Assembly (NCBI GenBank): GCA_965153355.1
Contig: OZ231126.1
Span: forward strand, 29,636,001 to 29,700,000
DNA length: 64,000 nt
Direction: 5' to 3'
From: Flaccisagitta enflata
Taxonomy: Eukaryota; Chaetognatha; Sagittoidea; Aphragmophora
Position numbers and translations under genes: made by a program. Below, in pieces: positions 17,726 to 64,000 of the stretch (positions are counted from its first letter, which is position 1; each line of letters begins with the position of its first letter). The notes under the pieces were generated by a model that worked only from the letters and a program-made list of their open reading frames with translations, was not told where the DNA came from and did not search any database.

Positions 17726-18103
17726 TTCTCATAGCTAACCATAAATCATCAGTTACAAAAAAAAAAAGAAAAAAAATCATATTACCCGGGCGCATGTGCA
17801 CTCGGTGGTATAGTGATGCAGAAGCAAATATTATTGTTAGGCAAGGGTGGTGATATTTGATACAAACTCGCAATGCAAAAATGCAGAAATTGGAATTCCG
17901 GAAGAATAAAAGATCAGTTTCTTTACCAAGGATACATCGGTCGATCATAATCTGTTATACCGAGCCTGCATCGCCTGCATCACTAGCGTCTGTCTGCGTG
18001 ATTTGGCAAAACAAACTTTAGGGAAAATTCATCATACAAGGTGGATCACATTTGCTACAAGAATCCACGCCACTTGTTGACAGGTGCATACGTCTGATCA
18101 CAG

Positions 18104-18265
18104 AAAACGGTACGCGAGCTGCTTCATCAACCCTACGTGATGGCCTTTGCCACTCAACAATTGGAAGCCGACAACGCTATCCAAGACGGGAAACAAAGGC
18201 TGATTTCTCAACTTAAAGATTATCGGATGATTCTTGAATTTAAATCTTTTATGATTTTGAATTAA
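18104..18265 (+). CDS. Candidate terminal exon of an unrecognised gene
   Basis: An acceptor-like ATCACAG precedes a phase-0 open frame of 53 codons ending in TAA: KTVRELLHQPYVMAFATQQL, then EADNAIQDGKQRLISQLKDY and a short hydrophobic end. The middle looks like an amphipathic or coiled-coil helix. I do not recognise it. Another frame across the same DNA is also open for most of its length, which weakens the call. It lies between GNMT and ERCC6L on the same strand. Confidence 0.3.
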   Translation, partial: KTVRELLHQPYVMAFATQQLEADNAIQDGKQRLISQLKDYRMILEFKSFMILN

Positions 18266-18297
18266 TTGTATTATATTGTGAATAGTCGCAAAAGCTT

Positions 18298-18905
18298 GAG
18301 ATGGTCAGCGGTACCCGTGCTCTGCCCAAGTATGTTGTGCTTGATGTTGAGGGAGGGAGCAGGGCAGCGGCCCCAAAGGGGTCGATGACCTATGCTTCAA
18401 CACAGATGGGGAATTTTCTCCTTCTGGCAATTGAGATTTTGGCCTAAGGGCTGGATTTGGGCCTCAAATCTGGGATTAGGGCCTCAAGGCTGGGATTCGG
18501 TCCTTGAGGCTGGGTTTTGGGCCTCAAGGCGGAGATTTAGGCCTAGAGGCGGGGATTTGGGCCTCAAGGCTGGGATTTGGGCCTCAAGGTTGGGATATGG
18601 GCCTCCAGGCTAGGATTTGGGCCTAGAGGTTGGGATTTGGGCCTCCAGGCTGGAATTTGGGCCTCGAGGTTGGAATTTGGGCCTCCAGACTGGTATTTGG
18701 GCCTCCAGGCTGGGATTTGGGCCTCCAAGCTGAGATTTGGGCCTACAGGTTAGAATTTGGGCTTGGAGGCTCTGATTTAAGCTTTGAGGCTAGAATTTTA
18801 GTTGGGGGGGGGGACGGACGGAGGAGAAGGAGAAGAAGGAGGAGAAAATTCTGCATATGTGTGAAAGCATAGGTCATCGACCCCTTCGGGGCCGCTGCCC
18901 AAAAA
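18298..18905. mobile_element. Inverted-repeat element carrying a ~20-bp minisatellite, copy 3
   Basis: Left side GAGATGGTCAGCGGTACCCG, then GCAGCGGCCCCAAAGGGGTC and GATGACCTATGC; right side GTGTGAAAGCATAGGTCATC and CCTTCGGGGCCGCTGCCC. About 17 units of GGGCCTCCAGGCTGGGATTT lie between. Best-preserved copy of the family. Confidence 0.8.
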
Positions 18906-18948
18906 GTGTGTGTGTTTGTTTGTTTGTTTGTTTGTTTGTTTGTTTGTT

Positions 18949-19005
<57 letters not shown>

Positions 19006-19025
19006 TTGTGTGTGTGTGTTTATGT
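18905..19025. repeat. (GTTT)n then (GT)n microsatellite
   Basis: Directly abuts the right end of the preceding element. Confidence 0.95.
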
Positions 19026-19038
19026 GCTCGTGTGCGAG

Positions 19039-19131
19039 AGAACAAGGCCAAGTAGGCCAATAGGTGCGTTACAGACCAACCAACCAACCAACCAACAGAC
19101 AGCCAGTTATAAAGGTGCTTTGTCGCACCTA
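19039..19131 (+). mobile_element. Very small element, GGTGCG subtype
   Basis: About 90 bp. Starts AACAAGGCCAAGTAGGCCAA, then TAGGTGCGTTAC, CAAC units, and ends AAAGGTGCTTTGTCGCACCT AAAAA. Same layout as the GTCGCG family but with a different inverted word (GGTGCG / CGCACC). Confidence 0.75.
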
Positions 19132-19430
19132 AAAAGAGCAAGAAATAAAATCCCTTTCTTTTGAACTAATCTGGAATTCATTTTAGGATATAATGTACAA
19201 AGAATGTGCATACATATTTGCAGGAAACAAAGGATGAATAATTAGAATAAACTGTGTACCATATCTGTTACGGGGTTGCCTTTAAATGAATGCTGTTGGA
19301 GCTATCATCGTTACAAAAGAAAAAATGCTTGAACCTGAAAATACGTACAACTAAAGAAAAGTGCTGCTCCTAAATGAATTAAGCAACGGCTACCAGATTG
19401 GTGCGTTTTAAAAAGTAGCTAAGATTCTTA

Positions 19431-19630
19431 TCAAGGCCGGATACACGGCTACCCCATTCGCGTGCGGGTGGGCAGGGGCCGTAATAGAGGTCACTTTCTC
19501 ATTTGGGCAAGAGCAGTGAGGCCAGAGACGGCAAAAACCCCAAGAAAGTAAAGTGTGACGGAATGACGGACGGACCAATGAACCAACAGACAAAGCGGGT
19601 TGTAGAGTCGCGTAGTACGCGACTAAAAAT
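19431..19630 (+). mobile_element. Small GTCGCG-family element
   Basis: Starts TCAAGGCCGGATACACGGC, then TTCGCGTGCGGGTGGGCAGG, GGCAAGAGCAGTGAGGCCAG, CAAAGCGGGTTGTAG and the hairpin AGTCGCGTAGTACGCGACTA AAAA. It ends 394 bp before the ERCC6L start codon. Confidence 0.85.
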
Positions 19631-20024
19631 GCAATTAATTTGAGGTTTTTGGCTTAATTTGTTAAGGAGCGGCAGTTCTCCGAAGTTGACAGTTATTTTC
19701 TTGGTGATGGTGAAATATGACAAAATCAACAGTACAGAAATTTGCATTTCGGCAAACCTCGGATCGTCAAGGGGTCATTTTTGAAAATTTCCACACTATT
19801 TTTACATAAATAGTAACATTCCCTTGAAAGTGCTAAGATGTTTGACGACAAGCAGAGCTGTAATAACCAACCTAATGTCCTGTCTTCACTCACGTCACTA
19901 CGCTGTTACCGCGGTCTGCCAGTCATCTAGTCGATTCTCAACATCGGGAAGTGCTTTCATCCCCGGTTAATTTGTTAGTGTTAGATCCCATGGCCCATAC
20001 CGATGTAGAAAATTACGGACTAAA
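19631..20024. other. ERCC6L upstream region
   Basis: Putative promoter and 5' UTR by position only. No TATA box or other site can be called with confidence. Confidence 0.35.
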
Positions 20025-48907
<28,883 letters not shown>

Positions 48908-49639
48908 ACATGTATTTTTCACGTGGTTAAGATTTTTTTTACTCGTGACTCTGATTTTACTCTCCTTTTAAATCGCCTTCAAATCAAGTTTTCCATTTCC
49001 TTCTCCATAATACCTGGAGGCCTATAGATTATTTGGTGGTGGCCTTTTGACGCGGGTCCGACGCCCAGTTGGTCTTTAGGTCATTTGGTCGTTGGAACAT
49101 TTTAAGTTTTTTATGTTTTTCATTCAGCCGCCTTTTTCTGGTCGAATTTTCGATTCAGAACATTCTCTATTATAAAAAAAATGCTTTTTTTAAACATCAA
49201 CGTGTGATGTAAGATAGATGAAGGAAGTTGTTGTCCTTCAGGGGAATTCATTTAAAATCCTTTTCACTCTTGACTTAATAGAAAGAAATAAAAAAAAAAA
49301 CTTTATGGATTATATAGGGTAAGAAATATATAGGGTAAGACCCTTTTTTAGCCTCTCCTAGCGGCACGAGTTTTTACTTTGATTTACTTTGTTATCAATG
49401 TGTGGTTTGGTCATGTTTCTTATACGCAAACGTTTGAAGAAAGAAAAAAAAGGATCCTGTAAGATCGTCGCTTGAATTTTTTGTCAGTCTATCGTGATCT
49501 TATGCAAGTAGAATTTGAGCTTTTTCACGCTTTTATCGTTAGTTTACATACCATATTCGTCATGCTCATAGATAACTGAAACTTGAAATCGCCACCAAAG
49601 AAAATAAAAAGAAAGAATATATAATCGAAACTCATAACT
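48908..49639. other. Spacer between ERCC6L and RCC1
   Basis: 732 bp that should hold the ERCC6L 3' UTR and RCC1 promoter/5' UTR. A repeated ATATAGGGTAAGA occurs at 49312-49340. No TATA box can be called. Confidence 0.5.
49287..49292 (+). promoter_or_regulatory. Possible ERCC6L polyadenylation signal AATAAA
   Basis: AATAAA 380 bp after the ERCC6L stop, followed by an A run. A second AATAAA at 49603-49608 lies just before the RCC1 ATG and is less likely to be used. Confidence 0.4.
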
Positions 49640-56141
<6,502 letters not shown>

Positions 56142-56956
56142 GGTGGAGAGGAGGAGGTAACAGGAAAAGAACTTTTAGCCAGATTGAAATTTTCTTTGAT
56201 AATCGTAAAGAGCCAAAGAATTCAAGTACAGTCGAACAACTGAAGTGTGGAGGAGAGAAATTTTAGGAATCGATTTTTTCTCTGCGTTTGAGAAATTAGA
56301 AACGAAAATAAACAGAAGAACGTCGTGCTCCGGAACGAAAGATCATGACTACATTTCCAGAACAATTTCGCAGCGCACGAATCTGCCCAACTCGCGTGTT
56401 TCTATTTCTTTCAAATTCTTTTGTTTCAACTTTCAAGTATTCTCTCTTTTCTATTTGTTTTTTGGCTTTCTCTCGTTGATTTGTTCTTATGCAGACCTAT
56501 TTAGCCTTTTTGCATGTGCAAACGGCTGACTTACGTGCTGTTACTTTGTCGCACCGCACGTAGTTGTTTTATTCCGGAGATTGACGCAAATGTTTGAATG
56601 TTGAATCATGATGGAAATTTTCAAGTTTTATCAATCATTGTTGCTCTTACAGTGGCTACTTGACAAAAAGAAATCAAATCAAGAATCTCATACTCAAAAC
56701 TATAACTAAACCCTTCACTACAAGTCATAAAGAATTCTCTCTGGATTGTCTTTCTTTCACGATTAAAACAAAAATAGAGATTATTAAGCTTTTTTACTTA
56801 TTTCAAACGTGGTTCTCGTCTACCGTCGTTATTGGGGGACGATCGTCAAGTACATAACCTCTCGTCCCGTTAATCTACCTCGTTCATCCACCCTCTTGTT
56901 TGATTCTGCTTCCCCTCCCCCCCTCCTCGAGTTTCGCGCATCCTCATTCCGTAAAC
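56142..56956. other. Spacer between RCC1 and PLK1
   Basis: 815 bp holding the RCC1 3' UTR (AATAAA at 56307-56312) and the PLK1 upstream region. No clear TATA box; a pyrimidine-rich CCCCTCCCCCCCTCC stretch lies about 40 bp before the ATG. Confidence 0.5.
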
Positions 56957-59900
56957 ATGTCTTCGTCACGTCGGGAGCCACTTCGCGAGGTGCCCGATTT
57001 GATCGTCGACCCAAATTCGCGAAAGCGTTATCAAAAGGGCAAATTCATGGGCAAAGGAGGATTCGCCCGCTGCTACGAACTGAAAGACTTGGACACGGAG
57101 CAAGTCCTGGCCGGGAAAATCGTGCCCAAGTCGCTGCTCGTCAAACAGCATTCCAAAGAGAAAATGTCTCAGGAAATCGCCATCCACAAGACGCTCAAAC
57201 ACAATCACGTCGTGCAATTCTTCAGGTATTGTGCAGTGACCCGGATGTTTTGATTTCGATCTTTAACCTTCACGATTTTTGTGGTGTAGAGATTGATTTG
57301 TAAAAAGACTTCTGGTTCTGACAATTTTACCTCACTGCCACCAAGCCCCTCATTTCGACTGACACAATGATTGCATGCTGCGAGACCACTTGAATAGAGA
57401 CTCATTTTTCATCGACTTGTTCAAAAGATATCCCTTGTATTTCCTGTGTGTAGTTTTTTCGAAGATTCGGAGAATGTGTATATTTTGCTGGAGTTGTGTC
57501 GGCGCCGGTCTCTCATGGAGCTGCACAAGAGACGCAAAGCGGTGACGGAGCCCGAGGCCCGATATTTTATGAAGCAAATCGCCCTGGGCGTCAAGTATTT
57601 GCACGACAACAAAATCATTCACAGGGATCTCAAACTGGGCAACTTGTTTCTCAGCGATGAAATGGACGTAAGTCTGGGCTGGCTTGGAATATGAGTTTTA
57701 CTTTTGTTTTTCTTGCGAATTGCCAAGAAAAAAGATTTTACATTGACTAGATTGACGGTTTCGGTTCCGGTTCTGGCAACCCATAGTATGCCCGGCCAAG
57801 TAGGCCCAGGTCAATACCTTTGCGTGACCAACAAACCGACAGACAAACCCTGTATACTTGCTTTCGCGCACATATGTATTCTTAGGTCAACTGATCTACT
57901 ACTGCTCTCGGTTGATATATGTATTGATGCCCTCTTTGGAATTGGACAGGTGAAAATCGGCGACTTGGGATTGGCGACGCGGGTAGATTACGACGGAGAA
58001 CGTAAGCGCACACTTTGTGGCACGCCCAACTACATCGCACCGGAAGTGATCTGCAAGAAGGGCCACTCCTACGAAGTCGACGTCTGGTCCATGGGATGCA
58101 TTCTTTACACGCTCCTCGTCGGAAGACCGCCCTTCGAAACTTCTTCTTTGAAGGACACTTACCAAAAGTAAGCGCAGTTGATTGTTCTTTCTTCAAATAT
58201 GAATTTCGTTTCGTTTTCGCCCTCTTCAGTCTTCAATTTGCCTTGTATAACATTACATGCTTATTCATCATTCCCCTTTGTTTCCTCATGCTTATGTGCT
58301 TGCCTTGAGATCTCGTTTGGTTTTAGTCTCTCCCTATATTGTTTTCTTTGTCTATTTGACCACACGCAGGATCAAGAAGAACGATTATCAAATCCCTCCT
58401 CAACTATCCGCCCCGGCCGTGGCTCTCCTGCGCCGTTTACTGGCCGATGACCCCACCGAGCGGCCGAATCTCGACCTCATCCTCGCCGACCACTTCTTCA
58501 CTTGCGCCTTCATGCCGCCTCGACTGCCTACTTCTTGTCTTACGATGCCGCCGCGTTTCGACAAAGTCGACGCCTCCTTCCGGCAGCCGGGTGGCGCCGG
58601 TGGTCAGAACGCCGGTTCCGCCGCCACCGATCAACGACGGGTTTTGTCCGTCAAGAACGAAAATGAGAGGGCCGATAAAATGGAGAGCGATGGTAAAGGC
58701 GCGGCGTCGTCGTCTCAAGGCACGGCGGGTGCCGGAGGCGACGCCGCGGGCAGTGGCAGCGGAAAAGTGTTCAGACACGACGAGGAGACGGAGACGCATC
58801 TGAACCAGTTGTTGGAGCAGTTGAACGCGGCGCTGTCGGCGAGGGACATTCAAAATGACGCGGACGCGCGCGCGGCGGAAGACGACTGCGAAGCTCCCGA
58901 AGCCGTGCCCATCTTTTGGGTGTCGAAATGGGTTGATTACTCGGATAAATACGGACTCGGATATCAATTGTCCGACAACTCGGTCGGCGTCTTGTTCAAC
59001 GACCAAACCCGACTGCTGCTCTTGGCCGATGGCGACAATCTCGAGTACATTGAAAGATCCGGATCAGAATCCTACCACACGCTGCGCTTGTTCCCAGAGG
59101 GACTCACCAAGAAAGTCACTTTGCTCAAGTACTTTAGGAATTACATGGTGGAACATTTACTTCGGGCCGGCGGGCAAGTTCAACCCAAAGCCGAAGATGA
59201 CATGGTGAGTACGCAGAAAACGTGGAATTCTTTTATTTGTTCTCTTTAATTTTATTCATTTTCATTTATCATTCTTTCGGATGCTTTCCATTTCTCTCTT
59301 CTTTGTTTCAGTATCCCTTCATTTTCCATCATTTTCTTTTGTTATTCTTTCATTCTCGCTTTTCCCTCTCTCATTCCTTTTATCTCTTTTATTTTCTGTT
59401 ACTCTTTCTGTCGTTACCTCTGTCTAGCCGTCTACCTGTCTGTCTTGTCTCATTGCATTCTTTCTTTCTTTCTTTCTTTCTTTTTATCTCTCTTTTTATC
59501 TCTCTTTTTTTCTCTCTTTTTTTCTCTCTTTTTTGTCTGCGACGGAATACCATTCCGACGCGGACTATAATTCGAGGCGGGTGGGTGTCGTCGTTGTCGT
59601 CGTCGTCGTCCTTGTCGTTGTTGTCGTCCACACTTTTAAAAATGGGCTAACTTTAGAACGCTTTGACCGATTTGCTTCATATTTGGAGGGAAGTTGTATT
59701 AGGGTAAGCCGTATTATGATCCGACCCACCCAACCGGCCCAACCAGCCTACCAGCCTAAAAGTGAAAAATGTGCATAACTTCTGCATTTTTCTACCGATT
59801 TGGTTAAAATTTGGTATGTATTCCCTTAATGGAAGAACTCAACATTTGTATTTGAACTGTAAAGATTTTAGCATGCTAACCGGCCAAACCGGCCTACCAC

Positions 59901-61718
59901 CCAACCAGCCTATCAGCCTAAAAGTGAAAAACGTGCATAACTTTGGTATTTTTCAACGGATTTGGTTAAAACTTGGTATGTAGTCTCTAAATGGAAGGAC
60001 TCAACATATGTATTTGATTTGTAAAGATTTTAGCATGCAAACCGGCCTACCACCCAACCAGCCTACCAGCCTAAAAGTGAAAAAGGTGCATAACTTTGGC
60101 ATTTTTCAACCGATTTGGGTGAAACTTGGTATGTAGTCTTTAAATGGAAGGACTCATCATATGTATTTGATTTGTAAAGATTTTAGCATGCTAACCGGCC
60201 AAACTGGCCTACCACCCAACCAGCCTAAAAGTGAAAAAACTTGCATAACTTCGGCATTTTTCTACCAATTTGGTTAAAATTTGGTATGTAGTCCCTAAAT
60301 GGAAGAACTCAACATATGTATTTGAATTGTAAAGATTTTAGCATGCTAACCGGCCAAACCGACCTACCACCCAACCAGCCTACCAGCCAAAGTGTCAAAA
60401 CGTGCAAAACTTTGGCATTTTTCAACCGATTTTGTTAAAACTTGGTATGTAGTCTCTAAACGGAAGGACTCAACATATGTATTTGATTTGTAAAGATTAT
60501 AGCATGCTAACTGGCCAAACCGGCCAAACTGCCATTTGACAACGCCGTTTGACAACGCCGTTTGACAACGCCGTTTGACAACGCCGTTTGACAACGCCGT
60601 TTGACAACGCCGTTTGACAACGCCGTTTGACAACGCCGTTTGACAACGCCGTTTGACAACGCCGTTTGACAACGCCGTTTGACAACGCCGTTTGACAACG
60701 CCGTTTGACAACGCCGTTTGACAACGCCGTTTGACAACGCCGTTTGACAACGCCGTTTGACAACGCCGTTTGACAACGCCGTTTGACAACGCCGTTTGAC
60801 AACGCCGTTTGACAACGCCATTTGACAACGCCGTTTGACCCCAGTCGCGGACCCATACTCTTTTAAGATTTTTTCTCTCTTTTTTTCTCTCTTTTTCTCT
60901 TTTTTTTCTCTCTTTTTTTCTCTTTATTTCTCTTTATTTCTCTTTTTTTCTCTCTTTCTTTCTCTCTTTATTTCTCTCTTTATTTCTCTCTTTATTTCTC
61001 TCTTTCTATCTCTCCATCTCTCTTTCTATCTCTCTTTCTATCTCTCTTTCTTTCTCTCTTTCTTTCTCTCTTTCTTTCTCTCTTTCTTTCTTTCTTTCTC
61101 TCTTTCTTTCTCTCTTTCCTTCTTTCTCTTTCTTTCTTTGTCTCTTTTTTTCTCTTTCTTTCTCTCTTTCTTTCTTTCTCTTTCTTTCTTTGTCTCTTTC
61201 TTTCTCTTTCTTTCTTTGTTTCTATCTTTCTTTGTTTATCTCTTCCTTTCTTTCTTTCTTTGTCTTTCTGTCTTTCTTTCAATACGTCTTTTCCACTCAT
61301 TCGGTCATCTCGTTCTGTCCCTGAAATAAATGAAACCCTACCAGATGTACATTCGCGATCCCCAAATTCACTCTCTCACTCCGCCGTCTAGGTCCGTCTT
61401 CCTTTTCTGCGTTCTTGGTTCCGAACTCGTTCGGCCATCGTCCTTCATCTCTCCAACGGCACGCTACAAGTCAACTTCTTCCAGGATCACTCGAAGATCA
61501 TCTTGGAGCCGACGATGTCCTCTGTGTCGTACATCGACGAGGCTCGAAACTTCCGTGTTTTCCGGCTCTGCAGCCCTCCGGAAGCGCAAGAGCTCGCCAT
61601 CTCAAAGACGGGCGCTTCCACGCAGCTGCTGCAGAGGCTGCGCTACGCCAAGACCATGGTCGAGAGGCTGCAGTCTACCAGGTCCACTTCCGCCAGAGTC
61701 AAGACCCATTTACCATGA
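56957..61718 (+). CDS. PLK1: Serine/threonine-protein kinase PLK1 (polo-like kinase 1), 5 exons
   Basis: Coding exons: 56957-57225, 57454-57667, 57950-58167, 58370-59204, 61392-61718; 620 residues (human 603). PLK1 drives mitotic entry, centrosome maturation, spindle assembly and cytokinesis. Kinase domain: glycine loop GKGGFA (32-37), Lys54, hinge LELCRRRSL, catalytic HRDLKLGN (146-153), DLG (166-168; human DFG), T-loop [15 protein letters not shown] with Thr182 matching human Thr210. The linker has a D-box-like RRVL (323-326) and a Gly/Ala/Ser-rich stretch longer than human. Polo-box domain: PB1 begins [20 protein letters not shown] with Trp417 (human Trp414); PB2 has QDHSK with His545 and Lys547 (human His538/Lys540, the phosphate-binding pair). 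Intron 4 (2.2 kb) holds a composite satellite element. ATG 56957 gives a short N-terminus before the conserved [10 protein letters not shown] and is preferred over the upstream in-frame non-ATG stretch. Confidence 0.97.
59265..59533. repeat. Pyrimidine-rich TTTC tract in PLK1 intron 4
   Basis: TTTC and TTTTTCTCTC units leading to the composite element. Confidence 0.85.
59535..60870 (-). mobile_element. Composite satellite-bearing element, copy B
   Basis: Hairpin edge GTCTGCGACGG...CGACGCGGAC at 59535-59565, GTC/GTT repeat, about five ~155-163-bp units (landmark at about 59868, 60031, 60181, 60336, 60497), the 13-bp minisatellite (60532-60838), then CCAGTCGCGGACCCATACTC. Same plan as copy A at 188-1980, but with a far more uniform 13-bp array. 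Confidence 0.8.
60532..60838. repeat. 13-bp minisatellite, about 23 units, nearly perfect
   Basis: TTTGACAACGCCG units with only one or two variants, unlike the block-structured array in copy A. Confidence 0.95.
60865..61290. repeat. (TTTC)/(TCTC) pyrimidine tract
   Basis: About 400 bases of TTTCTCTC-type repeat, ending about 100 bp before PLK1 exon 5. A C/T-rich tract also follows copy A. Confidence 0.9.
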
Positions 61719-62597
61719 AAACCTTTTCTCGAGAGGGATAGAGACCATTTTTAAAGTTGCCTCGTCTCAAGAGGAGAAGTGCCATTTGTTATTAATAGAC
61801 GCCGTAGAATGATAGAGATTAATTATATATGTACCTTTTTGTGGACTCGCCTTGTCGAAAGCTGGGAAATGTGATATGACACCAACGTTTGTACGTTAGT
61901 TTTTCGTTTTTTAAGCATCTTTCAATCGTCTGATTGTATGCGTTCAAACAAAGTGCTCTTCGCGTTTCTGTAATGTTCAATCTCGCGGAATCATCTGTTT
62001 CCAATTCTACATTTGTGGATCGAGGTTAGTGGATGCGTTTTTCTTTTTATAACGCTAATGCGTCGGATAGTTATGCAAATCGTCCATTTCAAGTGGAAAT
62101 GCGAGTTTTATCCCCTTTTCGATTGTTTACCGATTGCGTTTTCATCTGATTCCTTGTGACCTTGTCTCTCCCATTTTTTTTCATTTTTTGTCTGTGGCAT
62201 TCTGTGCAAACCCCCCCTATCATTTCTCTCATTCTTTACTCTGTTCATAAGTTTAATAACTCTCATATACCAGAACCACCAATTGCAGTGGTTCGCAGTG
62301 TTGCCCTTTTATTCTCATCTTTCATGGCTGATTACCATGAAATTTTTTGTCAAATCGTCCTACCTTCTCTTATTTTCTTCGCGGTGCTATCTTAAAAGGA
62401 ACAAAAAAAGAAATAGCCAAATGTCTCTTTTTATTATCGGTCGTATTAAATATTATATCTGTAGTTTTAGATTATGGACCGACTCGTCAGAATTATTCGT
62501 TCATTCCAAACATCGGGGGCGGTCATTCCATTGTATTTCTTAACGCCGACTAGCGATGAAGAAATGGAAATCTTTAAAAAGAAAGAGCAGTGATTGC
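61719..62597. other. PLK1 3' flank
   Basis: A/T-rich, presumably 3' UTR and spacer. No AATAAA was found before the palindrome; candidates lie at 63338-63343 and 63964-63969. Confidence 0.4.
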
Positions 62598-63221
62598 GTA
62601 CAGTACTTTCCGAGCAAACCCGACAAAAACTGGAGGATTAATTTTTGTTACTTTAATTTCATTTCCCAAACTTCATTTTTTGTATCTAACTTAATTAAAA
62701 GATACCTAATTCCTTGAACATATTTTGCTGTCAAAAAAAATAACTCGTGAAATCAAAGTGCATGAAGTCATCAACTTGGAGTGTTCTAACCCAGACCATT
62801 GGATTCGGCAGAAAATTTTACCTATCCTAGACAACAAGAACAGCTCAACCAGATAACTATTTTAGATTCTACAGCCATTTTCAGTTTTTAAGGACAATTG
62901 TCTTAAAATAATTTAGGACAATTGTCCTTAAAAACTTTAAATAGCCATAAAAGCTAAAATATTTGACTGATTGAGCTGTTCTTGTTGTCTAGGATAGGTA
63001 AAATTTTCTGCCAAATCCAATGGTCTGGGTTAGAACACTTCAAATTGATGTCTTCATGCACTTTGATTTCACGAGTTATTTTTTTTAACAGCAAAATATG
63101 TTCAAGGAATTAAGCATCTTTTGATTAAGTTAGATACCAAAAATGAAGTTTGGGAAATGAAATTAAAGTAACAAAAATTAATCCTCCAGTTTTTGCCGGG
63201 TTTGCTCGGAAGGTACTGTAC
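62598..63221. mobile_element. ~620-bp palindromic element
   Basis: Outer arms GTACAGTACTTTCCGAGCAA and its near complement; inner arms include CTAGACAACAAGAACAGCTC and AAGGACAATTGTCCT-type words at the centre. Arms match almost throughout. No coding capacity. Confidence 0.87.
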
Positions 63222-64000
63222 CTACATATCGATTCATCGTTTGTATACCGTGTTAATTCTTGTATCTCAGCCCGCGTAAGACGACGGCCTTTCTTTCTTT
63301 TTTTACTTTTGGCTAGGATTTACAAGAAATTTTAGGAAATAAACAACTGAGGTCGATCTGAAGTTATCTTAAATTTAATAACGAGAACAAGACAAAGTGG
63401 AGTTATGAACGTGAATTGAAGATCAGATTGCGCATCGTCTTTCGTCAGTTTGCCAGTTATTCAGGCTAGATTCACGGCAGAATCTTTTGGACTACTTGCA
63501 GTCGGGTTGATCGTTAGCCTTTGGCGGTTCTGGCTCCCTTAGCCGATCATTGCCAAGGCTAGGGTGGGAAAACTGTGAATTGGACTAGTTTTGATTCTCG
63601 GGGGTTTGCCAATCCGTATTCAGTACTAGTTCTGGATAAAGTGAAATGACTAGCACCTTTCATAGCTTTCTTTCCCTCCACACTTATCGCTATCTTCATC
63701 TTAAAAGCGACCCTATACATTGTAGTCAAAGTGCAGAATGCAAAAGAGTGCCTAAAAAAGCCAAGATTGGACTTCCCCTAGCAAAAATGTTTTTTTTCTC
63801 GCAAAAATGCTTTCAAACGAGCCATTGCGTGACTTCCAAATCAGTCGGGAACCACCGTTAGAAGTTTCCATAGATACTGTAGATCTCGTCTTGACTTGAG
63901 ATAACGGGGACAACCATTATGAAAGACATATGAAGTTACAGAGTGATATTTGGATTATAGACTAATAAAATGATGCTTCGTTACCTATAATATCTAGTTG
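63222..64000. other. Right-end spacer, nothing recognised
   Basis: A/T-rich sequence without a convincing exon or repeat. Confidence 0.4.

Noticed and set aside
17641-17853. Poly-Gln / poly-Asn frames
   Set aside because: AAC microsatellite without surrounding coding sequence.
58437-59006. 189-residue - strand frame opposite PLK1 exon 4
   Set aside because: Shadow of a GC-rich coding exon; no homology to a known protein.

Overview
This window is genomic DNA from an animal, most likely an invertebrate. The evidence is four metazoan genes, all on the + strand, split by GT-AG introns: GNMT (7 coding exons, 4097-10127), ERCC6L/PICH (21 coding exons, 20025-48907), RCC1 (4 coding exons, 49640-56141) and PLK1 (5 coding exons, 56957-61718). 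I rebuilt every exon chain by eye; phases join without a frameshift and give predicted proteins of 307, 1467, 523 and 620 residues. The species cannot be named from the sequence. Most of the window is introns and spacers filled with satellites, microsatellites and small non-autonomous elements.

Layout. 1-4096: a truncated small element, a composite satellite element (188-1980), CT/CA repeats and a minisatellite-bearing inverted-repeat element. 4097-10127: GNMT, with several mobile elements in its introns. 10128-20024: spacer with small elements, minisatellites, a 5'-truncated non-LTR retrotransposon (about 13757-14607) and three weak candidate exons of an unrecognised gene (15886-18265). 20025-48907: ERCC6L, whose introns hold a 1-kb palindrome, a hAT-like insertion with target duplications, several satellite blocks and four tandem tRNA-derived SINE units. 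48908-61718: RCC1 and PLK1, with a second copy of the composite satellite element in PLK1 intron 4. 61719-64000: PLK1 3' flank with a 0.6-kb palindrome.

How the genes relate. GNMT is a methyl-group metabolism enzyme. The other three act in mitosis: PLK1 is the mitotic kinase, ERCC6L is the Plk1-interacting checkpoint helicase (PICH), and RCC1 is the chromatin-bound exchange factor for Ran. They lie consecutively on one strand with spacers of 732 and 815 bp. The predicted PICH keeps an S-T-P polo-box docking motif, has SUMO-interaction-like motifs, and carries two tandem ubiquitin-interacting-motif-like segments. The predicted RCC1 has His where human RCC1 has catalytic Asp182.

The most distinctive repeat feature is a set of small mobile elements that share an ACAAGGCC-type 5' end and a 3' hairpin followed by CTAAAA, while an internal inverted-repeat word changes in step at both ends. 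This resembles Helentron/HINE or 'pearl'-like elements; that classification is inference.
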